From Noviherbaspirillum sp. Root189 (GTDB lineage: Bacteria > Pseudomonadota > Gammaproteobacteria > Burkholderiales > Burkholderiaceae_D), in assembly GCF_001428545.1 (NCBI RefSeq), contig NZ_LMHZ01000004.1, positions 62,001 to 126,000 on the forward strand: a stretch of DNA of 64,000 nucleotides, written 5' to 3'. Numbering within the stretch: the stretch's first letter is position 1; each line of letters opens with the position of its first letter. The notes below the pieces were generated by a model. The model had not been told where the DNA came from. It ran no database searches and worked only from the letters and a program-made list of their open reading frames with translations. Made by a program: the position numbers and the translations under genes. Below are positions 33,860 to 44,144 of the stretch, one piece after another.

Positions 33860-35533
33860 ATGGCGATAGCGGGCGAAAACGCCGTTGTCCCATCCGCGCC
33901 CGGCGGCATCGTCGGTTTTGCGCAGACCCCGGGGGGACGGAATTTTTTCCTGATGCTCGGCGTAGCCGCAGTGCTCGCCGTGATGTCGGGTGTCTGGCTA
34001 TGGAGCCAGACACCCGACTATCGTGTGTTGTTTTCCAACTTCTCTGACCGCGACGGCGGCGCGATTGTCGCTTCGCTGCAGCAGATGAACGTGCCGTACA
34101 AATTTTCCGAAGGCGGTAACGCGATTCTCGTTCCGGCAACCCAGGTACATGACGCACGCCTGAAGCTTGCTTCCGAAGGCTTGCCGAAAGGCGGCAGCGT
34201 CGGTTTCGAGCTGATGGAAAACCAGAAGCTCGGCGTGTCGCAGTTCCTTGAGCAAGTCAATTTCCAGCGTGCGCTTGAAGGCGAACTGGCTCGCTCCATC
34301 CAGTCGGTCGCGGCCGTTCAGGCAGCGCGCGTACACCTCGCACTGCCGAAATCCTCGGTCTTCGTGCGCGATCAGCAAAAGCCGACAGCGTCTGTCTTGC
34401 TCAACCTGCATCCAGGCCGCAGTCTGGATCAGCAGCAGGTCAGCGCCATCGTGCATCTGGTCGCGAGCAGTGTGCCCGACCTGCCGACCAAGAACGTCAC
34501 CGTGGTCGATCAGAATGGCAGCCTCCTCTCTGACAACGACAAGAAAGCGGGGCGCAATGGACTCGACCCGTCGCAGCTCAAGTATGTCCACGAACTGCAG
34601 CAAAGTATCGTCAAGCGCATTGAATCCATCCTGACGCCCATCGTCGGCGAGGCAAATGTGCGTGCGGAAGCGACTGCGGATGTTGATTTCTCCACCGTCG
34701 AGCAGGCGGCCGAGATTTACAAGCCAAATGGCACACCGAACGCTGCCGCCATTCGCAGCCAGCAGAGCAGCGAGACGCAAAGCGGTACGCCGATCAATGC
34801 CTCCGGCGTACCCGGCGCGTTGTCGAATCAGCCCCCTGCTCCCGCAACCGCGCCACTGACTGCCCCTGCGGCGAGTGCGCCCGGCGTACCGGCCAACGCA
34901 AACGCCAGCGGTGCCGCACCGGTCAATGCGCAGAAGGACATGACCGTCAATTATGAAGTCGACAAGACAGTGCGCTATGTTCAGCAGCCGATGGGAGGCC
35001 TGAAGCGCCTGTCAGTCGCAGTGGTAGTCAACTACAGGAAAGAAGTCGCCAAGGACGGCAAGGTCACGATGAAACCGCTGACCGAGGCCGAGAAAACCCA
35101 GATCACCGATCTAGTCCGGGAAGCCATGGGCTTCAGCAAGGAGCGTGGCGACTCGCTCAACGTGGTCAACAGCCCGTTCGCCGGCCAGGAAAAAGAAATC
35201 ATCCCCGATGAGCCCTTGTGGAAGCGCCCTGAAGCCATTCCTCTGGCGATCAGTGCGGGTAAATACCTGCTTGGCGCAATCATCCTGGCGTATCTGTTCT
35301 TTGGCGTGCTGCGCCCGTTGATCCGCCGGATCGCCGCGCAGTTCGCGCCGCCGCCTCCGCCAGTGGAAGAAGAGGATGAGGATGCGATTGTGCATATCGC
35401 ACATGAGCCCGAACCGATGGGGACCAAGCCGCGCACGTATCAGGACAACCTGGACGCGGCAAAGGAATTGGCAAGAAATGACCCGAAAATGGTCGCAAAC
35501 GTAGTCAAGGCATGGGTAGGAACAAATGAGTGA
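33860..35533 (+). CDS. fliF: Flagellar MS-ring protein FliF
   Basis: 557 residues. The first membrane segment is at about 30-50 (NFFLMLGVAAVLAVMSGVWLW) and the second at about 455-480 (AISAGKYLLGAIILAYLFFGVLRPL); between them are the ring-building motifs and a long Pro/Ala/Asn linker. The C-terminal tail binds FliG. It starts the long rightward fliF-fliR run and overlaps fliG by 8 bp. Confidence 0.96.
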   Translation: MAIAGENAVVPSAPGGIVGFAQTPGGRNFFLMLGVAAVLAVMSGVWLWSQTPDYRVLFSNFSDRDGGAIVASLQQMNVPYKFSEGGNAILVPATQVHDARLKLASEGLPKGGSVGFELMENQKLGVSQFLEQVNFQRALEGELARSIQSVAAVQAARVHLALPKSSVFVRDQQKPTASVLLNLHPGRSLDQQQVSAIVHLVASSVPDLPTKNVTVVDQNGSLLSDNDKKAGRNGLDPSQLKYVHELQQSIVKRIESILTPIVGEANVRAEATADVDFSTVEQAAEIYKPNGTPNAAAIRSQQSSETQSGTPINASGVPGALSNQPPAPATAPLTAPAASAPGVPANANASGAAPVNAQKDMTVNYEVDKTVRYVQQPMGGLKRLSVAVVVNYRKEVAKDGKVTMKPLTEAEKTQITDLVREAMGFSKERGDSLNVVNSPFAGQEKEIIPDEPLWKRPEAIPLAISAGKYLLGAIILAYLFFGVLRPLIRRIAAQFAPPPPPVEEEDEDAIVHIAHEPEPMGTKPRTYQDNLDAAKELARNDPKMVANVVKAWVGTNE

Positions 35534-36521
35534 GGATGGCGTTCTCAAGGGAGCAATCCTGATGCTCGCCCTGGGCGAGGAAGAAGCGGCGGAGGTGATG
35601 AAATACCTCGGCCCGCGTGAAGTGCAAAAACTCGGCGCAGCGATGTCGAGCATGAAGGCGATCGCCAGCGAACAACTGGAAGCCGTGCTGGATGATTTTC
35701 GTTCGGAGACAGAACAGAACACCTCCCTCGGCCTGGACTCGGATGAATATATCCGCACGGTGCTGACCAAGGCGTTGGGCGAGGACAAGGCTTCGTCGCT
35801 GCTTAACCGCATCCTCGGCACACGGGATGCAAGCGGCATCGAAAGCCTGAAGTGGATGGATTCGCAATCGGTCGCGGATTTGATCCGCAATGAACATCCG
35901 CAGATCATTGCCACCATTCTCGTGCACCTTGAGCGCTATCACGCCTGCGAAGTGCTGACCTATTTCACCGAGCGCCTGCGCAATGACGTGGTGTTGCGCA
36001 TTGCCACGCTGGATGGTGTGCAACCTGCGGCGCTGCGCGAGTTGAATGAAGTGCTGACCAAGCTGATGGCGGGTAACGAAAATCTGAAGAAGAAGCCGAT
36101 CGGCGGCGTACGTGCCGCGGCTGAAATTCTCAACTTCCTGTCCGGCGACATCGAGACTTCGGTGATGGACAACCTGAAGAACTACGACAGCGACATGGCG
36201 CAGAAGATCATGGATGAGATGTTCGTGTTCGACAACATCATCGATATCGACGACCGTGGCATCCAGGTATTGTTGCGCGAAGTCCAGTCCGAATCCCTGA
36301 TCGTGGCGCTCAAGGGTGCCAGTCAGGAGCTGCGCGACAAGATCTTCAAGAACATGTCGCAACGCGCGGCAGAAATGATGCGCGAGGACCTGGAATCGAA
36401 AGGGCCGGTACGTCTGTCCGAAGTCGAAGCCCAGCAGAAAGAGATCCTGCAGATCGTGCGCCGTCTTGCTGACGAAGGCCAGATTATCCTCGGCGCCAAG
36501 GGCGACGATGCATTTGTGTAG
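35526..36521 (+). CDS. fliG: Flagellar motor switch protein FliG
   Basis: 331 residues. The conserved EHPQ motif is at about 122-125 (RNEHPQIIATILVHL) and the C-terminal charged torque helix is visible (DDRGIQVLLREVQSESLIVALKG). FliG sits on the MS ring and works against the stator. Its start overlaps the fliF stop by 8 bp, so the pair is coupled. Confidence 0.97.
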   Translation: MSEDGVLKGAILMLALGEEEAAEVMKYLGPREVQKLGAAMSSMKAIASEQLEAVLDDFRSETEQNTSLGLDSDEYIRTVLTKALGEDKASSLLNRILGTRDASGIESLKWMDSQSVADLIRNEHPQIIATILVHLERYHACEVLTYFTERLRNDVVLRIATLDGVQPAALRELNEVLTKLMAGNENLKKKPIGGVRAAAEILNFLSGDIETSVMDNLKNYDSDMAQKIMDEMFVFDNIIDIDDRGIQVLLREVQSESLIVALKGASQELRDKIFKNMSQRAAEMMREDLESKGPVRLSEVEAQQKEILQIVRRLADEGQIILGAKGDDAFV

Positions 36522-36599
36522 TAGCGGCTATGCAGTCGGGATCGCCTTGGCCGGCGCCATAGCAGCACAGCACCACTCCATTTACTCCGGACCAATAAC

Positions 36600-37259
36600 A
36601 TGAGCTCCACAGTCATCCCGAAAGAGCAGCTATCCGCTTATCAGCGCTGGGAAATGGCGTCGTTTGGAGACGAGCGTCCCAGCACCAAAGAGGACAATGC
36701 CGCCGCTGCCAAGCTCGCCGCCGAGCAGCTGGCCATCCAGAAGGAAGAAGCGCGTGTACATGGCCACAAGGAGGGTTACGACGCCGGCTTTGCCCAGGGT
36801 CAGGCCGCGGGACAGGAAGCCGCACGGGTCGAACTCGCACGAGAATTAGTCCGGGTTCAGCAAATCGCCACCAGCTTTAGTGGCGAGCTGACCAAGGCGA
36901 GCGAGACCGTTGCCGACGAAATGCTCAACCTGGCGCTCGATCTTGCCAAGGCAATGATCAAAACCTCTCTGACAATCAAGCCCGAGCTGGTCCTGCCCAT
37001 CGTCAACGAAGCCATTCGCTACCTGCCTACCGTGCAGCAGCCCGCCTTGATTGCCCTGCATCCGGCTGATGCGGCCATCGTTCGTGAGCATATGGGCGAA
37101 GAATTGCAGCGCAACGGATGGCGCGTCACCGAAGACACGCATCTCGCTCGCGGCGGCTGCCGCGTCGAAACCGCGAGCAACCAGATCGATGCTTCACCAC
37201 AGGTACGCTGGCAGCGCATCGCCGATGCCTTCGGCAAGCAAAGCGACTGGCTCGAATGA
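36600..37259 (+). CDS. fliH: Flagellar export ATPase regulator FliH
   Basis: 219 residues. The middle contains the glycine-spaced helix repeat ([28 protein letters not shown]), typical of FliH. The C-terminal domain resembles the V/F-type stator (about 100-215). It binds and controls FliI and helps dock cargo. Its stop overlaps the fliI start by ATGA. Confidence 0.93.
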   Translation: MSSTVIPKEQLSAYQRWEMASFGDERPSTKEDNAAAAKLAAEQLAIQKEEARVHGHKEGYDAGFAQGQAAGQEAARVELARELVRVQQIATSFSGELTKASETVADEMLNLALDLAKAMIKTSLTIKPELVLPIVNEAIRYLPTVQQPALIALHPADAAIVREHMGEELQRNGWRVTEDTHLARGGCRVETASNQIDASPQVRWQRIADAFGKQSDWLE

Positions 37260-38656
37260 ACCGTACCCATACCGAACGCTGGCAAGCTTATTTGCGTGAC
37301 TGCCGCTCGCTTGCCACCATTCCCGAACCGATGCAGGTCTCGGGACGTGTGACCCGCGTCGCCGGTCTGGTCATGGAAGCCGTCGGGCTCAAGCTCGCGG
37401 TAGGAAGCGCCTGTACCGTTCCCCTCAACGGCGGCGCCAGGATTGAAGCAGAGGTGGTCGGGTTTGACAACGACAAGCTTTTCCTGATGCCGCAAAGCGA
37501 CGTGGACGGCGTGGTGCCGGGTACCCGCGTGTTCCCGGTGGAGGTAGTGCAAAGCCTGCCCCGCCCCGGTACCGTCGACCATCCACGCCGACGCCCCAGC
37601 GATCGCGGCCGACATCTGCCTGTTGGCGATGAATTGCTTGGGCGCGTGCTCGATGGCGCGGGCCGTCCGCTGGATTCGCTCGGTCCCCTGAACGCCATAC
37701 ACTCCGCGCCACTCAATGTGCGCGCTGCCAACCCGCTCAACCGTGCGCCGATCAGCGAGGTCCTCGATACCGGTGTCCGTGCCATCAACAGCATGCTGAC
37801 CGTGGGCCGCGGCCAGCGCATGGGCCTGTTCGCCGGCTCCGGCGTTGGTAAAAGTGTCTTGCTCGGCATGATGGCGCGCTATACCAGCGCAGACGTCATT
37901 GTGGTCGGCCTGATCGGCGAACGGGGCCGCGAGGTGAAGGAATTCATTGAACAGATTCTCGGCACCGTCGGACTTGCGCGTTCGGTCGTGGTCGCAGCAC
38001 CGGCAGACACACCGCCCCTGATGCGCTTGCAAGGCGCCGCTTATACGCACACCATCGCGGAGTACTTTCGCGACCAGGGTAAAAGCGTCTTGCTGATCAT
38101 GGATTCGCTGACGCGTTACGCGATGGCGCAGCGGGAAATTGCGCTTGCCATCGGTGAACCCCCGGCAACCAAGGGTTATCCACCATCCGTGTTTGCCAAA
38201 TTGCCAACGCTGGTCGAACGCGCGGGCAACGGCAAGACGGGCGGAGGTTCGATTACCGCGTTCTACACAGTGTTGACCGAAGGCGACGATCAGCAAGATC
38301 CCATTGCCGACTCCGCGCGAGCGATCCTTGACGGCCATATCGTGCTCAACCGCAGCCTGGCTGAAGCCGGTCACTATCCGGCTATCGACGTCGAGCAATC
38401 GATTAGCCGGGCAATGCACAGCATCACCAGCGACGAACATCAGAAACTCATGCGCCGGGTGAAGCAACTCTACTCACGCTATCTGCGCAACCGCGACCTG
38501 ATCAGCGTCGGCGCCTACAGCGCCGGTTCGGATCCTGTACTCGATCAGGCCATCGCCTTGAATCCCCGTATCGAAGCCTTCCTGCAGCAGGGCATCGGCG
38601 AACGCGCCGGCATAGCAGAGAGCTTGGGGCAACTTGCTGCCCTATTCGAAGCTTAG
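37256..38656 (+). CDS. fliI: Flagellum-specific ATP synthase FliI
   Basis: 466 residues from ATG at 37256, which overlaps the fliH stop. The P-loop is [11 protein letters not shown], Walker B is in [22 protein letters not shown], and the family stretch [25 protein letters not shown] is present. It is the hexameric ATPase of the type III export apparatus. A long opposite-strand open frame across this gene is its shadow. Confidence 0.97.
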   Translation: MNRTHTERWQAYLRDCRSLATIPEPMQVSGRVTRVAGLVMEAVGLKLAVGSACTVPLNGGARIEAEVVGFDNDKLFLMPQSDVDGVVPGTRVFPVEVVQSLPRPGTVDHPRRRPSDRGRHLPVGDELLGRVLDGAGRPLDSLGPLNAIHSAPLNVRAANPLNRAPISEVLDTGVRAINSMLTVGRGQRMGLFAGSGVGKSVLLGMMARYTSADVIVVGLIGERGREVKEFIEQILGTVGLARSVVVAAPADTPPLMRLQGAAYTHTIAEYFRDQGKSVLLIMDSLTRYAMAQREIALAIGEPPATKGYPPSVFAKLPTLVERAGNGKTGGGSITAFYTVLTEGDDQQDPIADSARAILDGHIVLNRSLAEAGHYPAIDVEQSISRAMHSITSDEHQKLMRRVKQLYSRYLRNRDLISVGAYSAGSDPVLDQAIALNPRIEAFLQQGIGERAGIAESLGQLAALFEA

Positions 38657-38685
38657 ATTGCCAAAGCGCAGAACTATAATAAATC

Positions 38686-39126
38686 ATGGCAACACATTCT
38701 GCGCTCGAAACACTTATCGAACTGGCAACGACTCAGACTGACGAGGCGGCCAAACGTCTCGGGCAAGCCGTTCGCGCATGCGACGACACGGAACAGAAGC
38801 TGAACATGTTGCTGCAATACCGGGACGATTACGAAGCACGCTTCAAGGCAGGACTCGCTGGCGGCATCAGTGCGGCGGGATACCGGAACTTCCAGCTTTT
38901 CCTTGAAAAGCTGGATACGGCGATCGCCGGCCAGCAGCGCATCGTGGACGATGCGAAGCGCCGCGTCGGCGATGAGCGCACGGCATGGCAAGACGCCGAA
39001 CGTCAGCGCATCTCGTACGGTACGCTCGTGGCACGAAAGCAGCAGATAGAGCAGCGCAAGGAAGGCAAGCGCGACCAGAAAATGATGGACGAGTACGCAA
39101 CCCGCCTGGCAAATTACAAACGGTAG
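38686..39126 (+). CDS. fliJ: Flagellar export protein FliJ
   Basis: 146 residues, almost entirely helical coiled coil (ALETLIELATTQTDEAAKRLG, LLQYRDDYEARF). FliJ sits in the centre of the FliI ring, recycles chaperones and contacts FlhA. It follows fliI after 29 bp and precedes fliK by 7 bp. Confidence 0.9.
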   Translation: MATHSALETLIELATTQTDEAAKRLGQAVRACDDTEQKLNMLLQYRDDYEARFKAGLAGGISAAGYRNFQLFLEKLDTAIAGQQRIVDDAKRRVGDERTAWQDAERQRISYGTLVARKQQIEQRKEGKRDQKMMDEYATRLANYKR

Positions 39127-39133
39127 GCCACAC

Positions 39134-40363
39134 ATGCAGACATCACAGGTTACCAATCCGGCAAATCTTTTTTCCACGCCGACAACCAACAAGCAAACCG
39201 ACAATGCCAATGCCGGCGCATCCTTCGGACAGGTGCTGTCACGCGAAGTCTCGATGCGTGAGAAGGCGCCCGAATCCGTGAAGAGCAAGGATGCTTCAGC
39301 GCCCCACGCCAGTCAGCAGCCGACCGGTCCTGCAAATTCAGGGAACACACCGAAGCCGGCAAAATCAGCAGAAGCAAAGCCATCCCGCGACGGGAAAGCC
39401 GGGTCAAACTCGGAAACCAAGTCAGCCGATGCGAGTGGCACTGCCGACGAGGCAGAGAAATCCGCGTCGCATGTTTCCGACGAACTGCTCGCGTTGGTAG
39501 CAAACCTGAACCAGATGAGCATTGCAGCGACCCAGGTCTCGGACACCGCCAATACAGCGACGAGTGATATTGGAACCACGGACGCCGGACAGATGCTTGC
39601 CGCCGCCGGACTAATCCGCCCGGACACCACAGCCGCGCCTGATCCGCGGGCACAAGGCAGCGACACCAACGCCGATGCCGGCACATTGAATGCTGCCAGC
39701 GAAGACTGGAAGACCCGCCTGGAGACCGTGGACCTGGAAGCCCAGGGACGTGCGTTGAAAAACGCGCTGGCCGAGTCGGAAGGCAGCCACGATTTCGCCT
39801 CGCAAATCAAGGATTCGCTCGCAGCCGTCAGCGCAAACGGCACGACTGGCATGCAACCGGGACAGGCAGTCGCCATGATGCACCTCCAGAGCCAGAACGC
39901 CGTCGCCGCACAGGCGGCCGCCAAACTGACGCCCGCAGTAGGCTCACCAGGATGGGATCAGGCATTGAGCCAGAAGGTTGTCTGGATGGTCGCAGGGGAA
40001 CAGCAATCCGCCTCGCTCACACTCAACCCACCCGATCTCGGACCACTGCAAGTCGTCCTGAGCGTCAGCAATTCGCACGCCAACGCGACCTTTACGGCAG
40101 CGCAGCCGGAGGTGCGGCAAGCCCTGGAAGCCGCGATGCCCAAGCTGCGTGAAATGCTTGGCGAAGCAGGTATTCAGCTCGGTCAGGCAACGGTGAATAG
40201 CGGCTCGGCAAACCAGCAAGGCGCCCAGGATCAGCAGGCTTCGCACGCTCGTCGCGAAATCGATAACGGAAACAGCAGCAATGGTCGCAGCGATGAGCCG
40301 ATACGTGTCGGACGTGTCGCACCGACGTCATCAGGTCAGGGCATGGTGGATACCTTTGTCTGA
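39134..40363 (+). CDS. fliK: Flagellar hook-length control protein FliK
   Basis: 409 residues. A long low-complexity N-terminal part (Ala/Ser/Thr/Asp-rich) precedes the C-terminal switch domain (about 265-365: WDQALSQKVVWMVAGEQQSASLTLNPPDLGPLQVVLSV). FliK measures the hook and switches FlhB from rod/hook to filament export. This is the standard operon position; another FliK-like gene lies at 30763. Confidence 0.93.
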   Translation: MQTSQVTNPANLFSTPTTNKQTDNANAGASFGQVLSREVSMREKAPESVKSKDASAPHASQQPTGPANSGNTPKPAKSAEAKPSRDGKAGSNSETKSADASGTADEAEKSASHVSDELLALVANLNQMSIAATQVSDTANTATSDIGTTDAGQMLAAAGLIRPDTTAAPDPRAQGSDTNADAGTLNAASEDWKTRLETVDLEAQGRALKNALAESEGSHDFASQIKDSLAAVSANGTTGMQPGQAVAMMHLQSQNAVAAQAAAKLTPAVGSPGWDQALSQKVVWMVAGEQQSASLTLNPPDLGPLQVVLSVSNSHANATFTAAQPEVRQALEAAMPKLREMLGEAGIQLGQATVNSGSANQQGAQDQQASHARREIDNGNSSNGRSDEPIRVGRVAPTSSGQGMVDTFV

Positions 40364-40538
40364 TCGCTAAGGAGCAGAAACAAAAGCTTCATTGCATGGC
40401 TACGGTAAGTGGGATTGGGTTGACTTCACCCTTCTTTTCCAAGCATCCTGTCAGTGTGCGATCGCGGATAATTGCGGATATAAATAAGCAGAGTGAACCG
40501 GTTGCACGCCGGTTCGACAGCCGGACAGAGGAAAGAAC

Positions 40539-41075
40539 ATGGCAACAGCCCCTAAAGCAAGCCCCAAAGTCGTCCCCATCGACGAAGGTGCGGCAGCGGC
40601 CGCACCAGCGAAAAAATCAAAGAAAAAACTGTTCATTATCGTTGGCGCGCTACTGCTGGTGATAGGTGGCGCGGGCGGCGCATGGTTCTTCATGGGTCAG
40701 GGCAAGGACGGCCACTCGGAAACCACCGAAGCGGCGGCGCCGAAAGTCGATCCAGGCAAGCCGCCGGTCTTTATCGCGATGGAACCATTCACGATCAATC
40801 TGCAGCCCGAAAACGGCGAGCAATACTTGCAGATCGCGTTCACGATGCAAGTCGCTGATGAAAAACAGGTTGAAATCATCAAGATGTACATGCCCGCACT
40901 GCGCAGCCGCATTCTGCTTCTGCTGGCCAGCAAAAAAGCATCTGAACTGTCTACCATCGAAGGAAAGACAAAACTGCAAGAGGAAATTCTCGCGCAGGTA
41001 AAGAAACCCTTTACCCCGCAGGGACCACAACAGGTCGCCTCGGGCGTGTTTTTCACTTCCTTCGTCATCCAGTAA
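40539..41075 (+). CDS. fliL: Flagellar basal body-associated protein FliL
   Basis: 178 residues. A short cytoplasmic Ala/Lys-rich start, a single membrane segment (KKLFIIVGALLLVIGGAGGAWFFMG), and a periplasmic FliL domain (about 80-178). FliL surrounds the stator and stabilises torque. It follows fliK after a 175-bp gap that I could not assign a promoter, and precedes fliM by 4 bp. Confidence 0.93.
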   Translation: MATAPKASPKVVPIDEGAAAAAPAKKSKKKLFIIVGALLLVIGGAGGAWFFMGQGKDGHSETTEAAAPKVDPGKPPVFIAMEPFTINLQPENGEQYLQIAFTMQVADEKQVEIIKMYMPALRSRILLLLASKKASELSTIEGKTKLQEEILAQVKKPFTPQGPQQVASGVFFTSFVIQ

Positions 41076-41079
41076 AACC

Positions 41080-42081
41080 ATGGCGGATAATTTCCTTTCC
41101 CAGGAAGAAGTCGATGCCCTGCTCAAGGGTGTCACCGGCGATCAGGACGAGAGTGCCGCGCCGGAAGACGAGTCGGGGATACGTCCATACAATCTCGCCA
41201 CGCAGGAACGTATTGTCCGTGGCCGGATGCCGACGCTGGAAATCATCAACGAGCGTTTTGCGCGCCTGCTTCGCATTGGCCTGTTCAACTTCCTGCATCG
41301 CAGCGCCGAAGTGTCTATCGGCCCCGTGCGTGTGCACAAGTACAGCGAATTCATTCGTAACCTGGTGGTCCCGACCAACCTCAACCTGGTGCACATGAAA
41401 CCGCTGCGCGGCACCGCGCTGATGGTCTTCGATCCCAACTTGGTGTTTCTGCTGGTCGACAACCTGTTTGGCGGCGACGGTCGCTTCCATACACGGGTTG
41501 AGGGACGTGACTTCACTCAAACGGAACAACGCATCATCCAGCGTATTCTCGGCATTGTCTTCGAGACCTATGCCAAGTCCTGGGAACCGGTGTATCCGGT
41601 CGAGTTTGAATACGTGCGGTCGGAAATGAATACCCAGTTCGCCAACATCGCCACGCCCAATGAAGTGGTAGTGGCGACAACCTTTACCATCGAACTCGGC
41701 CCGGTCAGCGGCGAAATGCATTTCTGCACGCCTTATTCGATGATCGAGCCGATTCGCGACATCCTGACCAGCAGCCTGCAGGGCGAGACACTGGAAATGG
41801 ACAAGCGCTGGGTGCGTCTGATGACGCAGCAGATCCAGACGGCGGAAGTACAGATCATTGCCGACCTTGGCACCGCCAAAGCGACGCTGGGCGACATCCT
41901 GAACATGAAAGTCGGCGATGTGATTCCGGTTGCCATTCCGGAGCATGTATCGGCCAAGGTGGATGGCGTCCCAGTGATGGAATGCAGCTACGGCAAATTC
42001 AACGGTCAGTACGCACTGCGGGTCGAGAAACTTCTCACCTACAACAACAACGAGTTTACGCAAGGAGAAGAAAATGGCTGA
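41080..42081 (+). CDS. fliM: Flagellar motor switch protein FliM
   Basis: 333 residues. The N-terminus MADNFLSQEEVDALLKGV is the CheY-P binding motif. The middle has LFGGDGR, and the C-terminal domain resembles FliN. FliM receives the chemotaxis signal; no che gene is in the window. It overlaps fliN by 8 bp. Confidence 0.97.
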   Translation: MADNFLSQEEVDALLKGVTGDQDESAAPEDESGIRPYNLATQERIVRGRMPTLEIINERFARLLRIGLFNFLHRSAEVSIGPVRVHKYSEFIRNLVVPTNLNLVHMKPLRGTALMVFDPNLVFLLVDNLFGGDGRFHTRVEGRDFTQTEQRIIQRILGIVFETYAKSWEPVYPVEFEYVRSEMNTQFANIATPNEVVVATTFTIELGPVSGEMHFCTPYSMIEPIRDILTSSLQGETLEMDKRWVRLMTQQIQTAEVQIIADLGTAKATLGDILNMKVGDVIPVAIPEHVSAKVDGVPVMECSYGKFNGQYALRVEKLLTYNNNEFTQGEENG

Positions 42082-42490
42082 TGAAACTGGCCAGACCAGT
42101 GCCGATGACGATTGGGGTGCGGCGATTGCCGAACAGGCACAGGCTGAAGCAGCCGCACTCGCCGCCAAGCAGGCGCAGGCCTCGGTATTTCAGGACTTTT
42201 CGGGCAGCAGCATGAAGACCGGTACGCACAACGATATCGATTTCATCCTCGATATCCCGGTGCAGTTGACGGTCGAACTCGGCCGCACCAAGATCGCGAT
42301 CAAGAACCTGCTGCAACTGGCGCAAGGCTCGGTGGTGGAACTCGACGGCCTGGCCGGCGAGCCGATGGATGTGCTGGTCAACGGTTGCCTGATCGCTCAG
42401 GGCGAGGTGGTGGTGGTGAACGACAAGTTCGGTATTCGCCTGACGGACATCATCACGCCGTCCGAACGCATTCGCAAGCTCAACAAATGA
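42074..42490 (+). CDS. fliN: Flagellar motor switch protein FliN
   Basis: 138 residues. A short acidic/Ala-Gln-rich start leads to the SpoA-type C-terminal domain (DIPVQLTVELGRTKIAIKNLLQLAQGSVVELDGLAGEPMDVLVNG). It forms the base of the C-ring with FliM. It overlaps fliM by 8 bp and fliO by ATGA. Confidence 0.96.
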   Translation: MADETGQTSADDDWGAAIAEQAQAEAAALAAKQAQASVFQDFSGSSMKTGTHNDIDFILDIPVQLTVELGRTKIAIKNLLQLAQGSVVELDGLAGEPMDVLVNGCLIAQGEVVVVNDKFGIRLTDIITPSERIRKLNK

Positions 42491-42966
42491 CCATCTCTCG
42501 CCTGCTTCCGGCAGCTGCTGCTGTTGCTATCGCGTTGTTCAGCGCTGTAGCGCAAGCGGCTGAACAGGCGGCAACCGTGGCACCGGCAACGACTACAGCG
42601 ACCACCGCAACTACAGCGGCATCGACAGGCTCGGCCGGTAATCTGTTGCAGGTACTCGTTGGCCTGGTGATCGTGCTTGGCCTGATGGCGGGCGCGGCAT
42701 GGCTGCTTAAGCGCATGGGCGTTGCTGGCGCTGCGGGTGCCAATGTCGCCCGCGTGGTCGGCGGCGTCAATGTCGGCAATCGCGAGCGTGTGCTGGTAGT
42801 CGAAGTCGCCGATCAATGGATCGTCGTCGGCGTCGCACCCGGCCGGGTCAGCGCGCTGTCGACCATGCCGAAACAGGAAAACGCGCCGACTTCCGAGCCT
42901 CTGCCCGAACAAAAGAATTTTGCCACCTGGCTCAAGCAAACCATTGACAAGCGCAATGCCAGATAA
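42487..42966 (+). CDS. fliO: Flagellar export-gate assembly protein FliO
   Basis: 159 residues from ATG at 42487, which overlaps the fliN stop. It has an N-terminal signal-like segment ([15 protein letters not shown]), an Ala/Thr repeat and a membrane segment ([22 protein letters not shown]), then the conserved [27 protein letters not shown]. FliO helps FliP oligomerise. Longer forms extending into fliN are not supported. Confidence 0.92.
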   Translation: MTISRLLPAAAAVAIALFSAVAQAAEQAATVAPATTTATTATTAASTGSAGNLLQVLVGLVIVLGLMAGAAWLLKRMGVAGAAGANVARVVGGVNVGNRERVLVVEVADQWIVVGVAPGRVSALSTMPKQENAPTSEPLPEQKNFATWLKQTIDKRNAR

Positions 42967-43741
42967 AACAGGCATGACGCCATCCGCTGTGAACACCGTA
43001 CTCAAATTCCTTCTTCGCTGGCTGCCGCTCGCCCTTCTCGGCTTGCCCCTGTTCGCCCTTGCACAAGCCGGCATGCCCGCTTTGACAAGCACGCCCGGCC
43101 CCGGTGGCGGGCAGACTTATACATTGAGCCTGCAAACCCTGCTGCTGCTAACGGCATTGGCCATGCTGCCGGCTGCGCTGCTAATGATGACAAGCTTTAC
43201 CCGCATCATCATCGTGCTCTCGCTGTTGCGGCAGGCGCTGGGCACGCAGACTGCGCCCCCGAATCAGGTACTGATCGGCCTCGCCCTCTTCCTCACCTTG
43301 TTCGTGATGGGTCCGGTATTCGACAAGATATACACCGACGCCTACCAACCGCTGTCCGACAACAAGATCACCATGACCCAGGCGCTGGAGCGCGGCGCCG
43401 CACCGCTCAAGACCTTCATGATGAAGCAGACGCGCCAGGCCGACCTCGCGCTCTACGTCAAGTTATCGAATTCACCGCAGCTCAATGGCCCGGAAGACGT
43501 ACCGTTGCGCGTGCTGGTTCCTGCATTCATTACCAGTGAACTGAAGACTGCTTTCCAGATCAGCTTCGCGATCTTTATTCCTTTTCTGATCATCGATATG
43601 GTGGTCGCCAGCATCCTGATGTCGATGGGCATGATGATGATGTCGCCGGCCATCGTGTCGTTGCCATTCAAGCTGATGCTGTTTGTGCTGGTGGATGGAT
43701 GGCAGTTGCTGATCGGGTCGCTGGCACAGAGTTTTTATTAG
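42956..43741 (+). CDS. fliP: Flagellar export gate protein FliP
   Basis: About 261 residues from ATG at 42956, overlapping fliO by 11 bp; a second ATG at 42974 is also possible. A signal peptide ([16 protein letters not shown]) precedes the family segments: [41 protein letters not shown] and [32 protein letters not shown]. It forms the core of the export channel with FliQ and FliR. Confidence 0.95.
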   Translation: MPDKTGMTPSAVNTVLKFLLRWLPLALLGLPLFALAQAGMPALTSTPGPGGGQTYTLSLQTLLLLTALAMLPAALLMMTSFTRIIIVLSLLRQALGTQTAPPNQVLIGLALFLTLFVMGPVFDKIYTDAYQPLSDNKITMTQALERGAAPLKTFMMKQTRQADLALYVKLSNSPQLNGPEDVPLRVLVPAFITSELKTAFQISFAIFIPFLIIDMVVASILMSMGMMMMSPAIVSLPFKLMLFVLVDGWQLLIGSLAQSFY

Positions 43742-43808
43742 CGAGGCTTGGTGTTGGACGAGGCTGATTGCCGGGCCTTGCCATTCATATTCAAAGAAAG
43801 GATTTACC

Positions 43809-44078
43809 ATGACACCGGAAAGCGTAATGACCATGGGTCGGCATGCAATGGAAGTGACTTTGATGGTCGCGGCACCCATGCTGCTGGTTGCTCTTGCGGT
43901 CGGTTTGATCGTCAGTATTTTCCAGGCTGCGACGCAGATCAATGAAATGACGTTGTCCTTCATTCCCAAGCTGATCGGCATATTTGTCACGATGATTATT
44001 GCCGGCCCCTGGATGCTGACAGTGATGCTCGACTACATGCGCCAGATGTTTTCCAGTATTCCGGGAATGGTGGGCTAA
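43809..44078 (+). CDS. fliQ: Flagellar export gate protein FliQ
   Basis: 89 residues with two membrane helices (LMVAAPMLLVALAVGLIVSIFQAATQINEMTLSFIPKLIGIF). It packs against FliP in the export channel. It lies 67 bp after fliP and 66 bp before fliR. The ATG at 43809 has AAAGGA upstream. Confidence 0.95.
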   Translation: MTPESVMTMGRHAMEVTLMVAAPMLLVALAVGLIVSIFQAATQINEMTLSFIPKLIGIFVTMIIAGPWMLTVMLDYMRQMFSSIPGMVG

Positions 44079-44144
44079 GATAGTTCAGTAGCCAGTCGTG
44101 CATTGCCACAGCAGGCTTCACCGCAGTAGCACGCATAAGCAGTC

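Noticed and set aside
37019-38467. 482-codon minus-strand frame across fliI
   Set aside because: fliI has P-loop and Walker B motifs in the plus frame; the antisense frame is composition-driven.
41065-42168. 367-codon minus-strand frame across fliM
   Set aside because: fliM is certain on the plus strand; the reverse frame shows no family feature.
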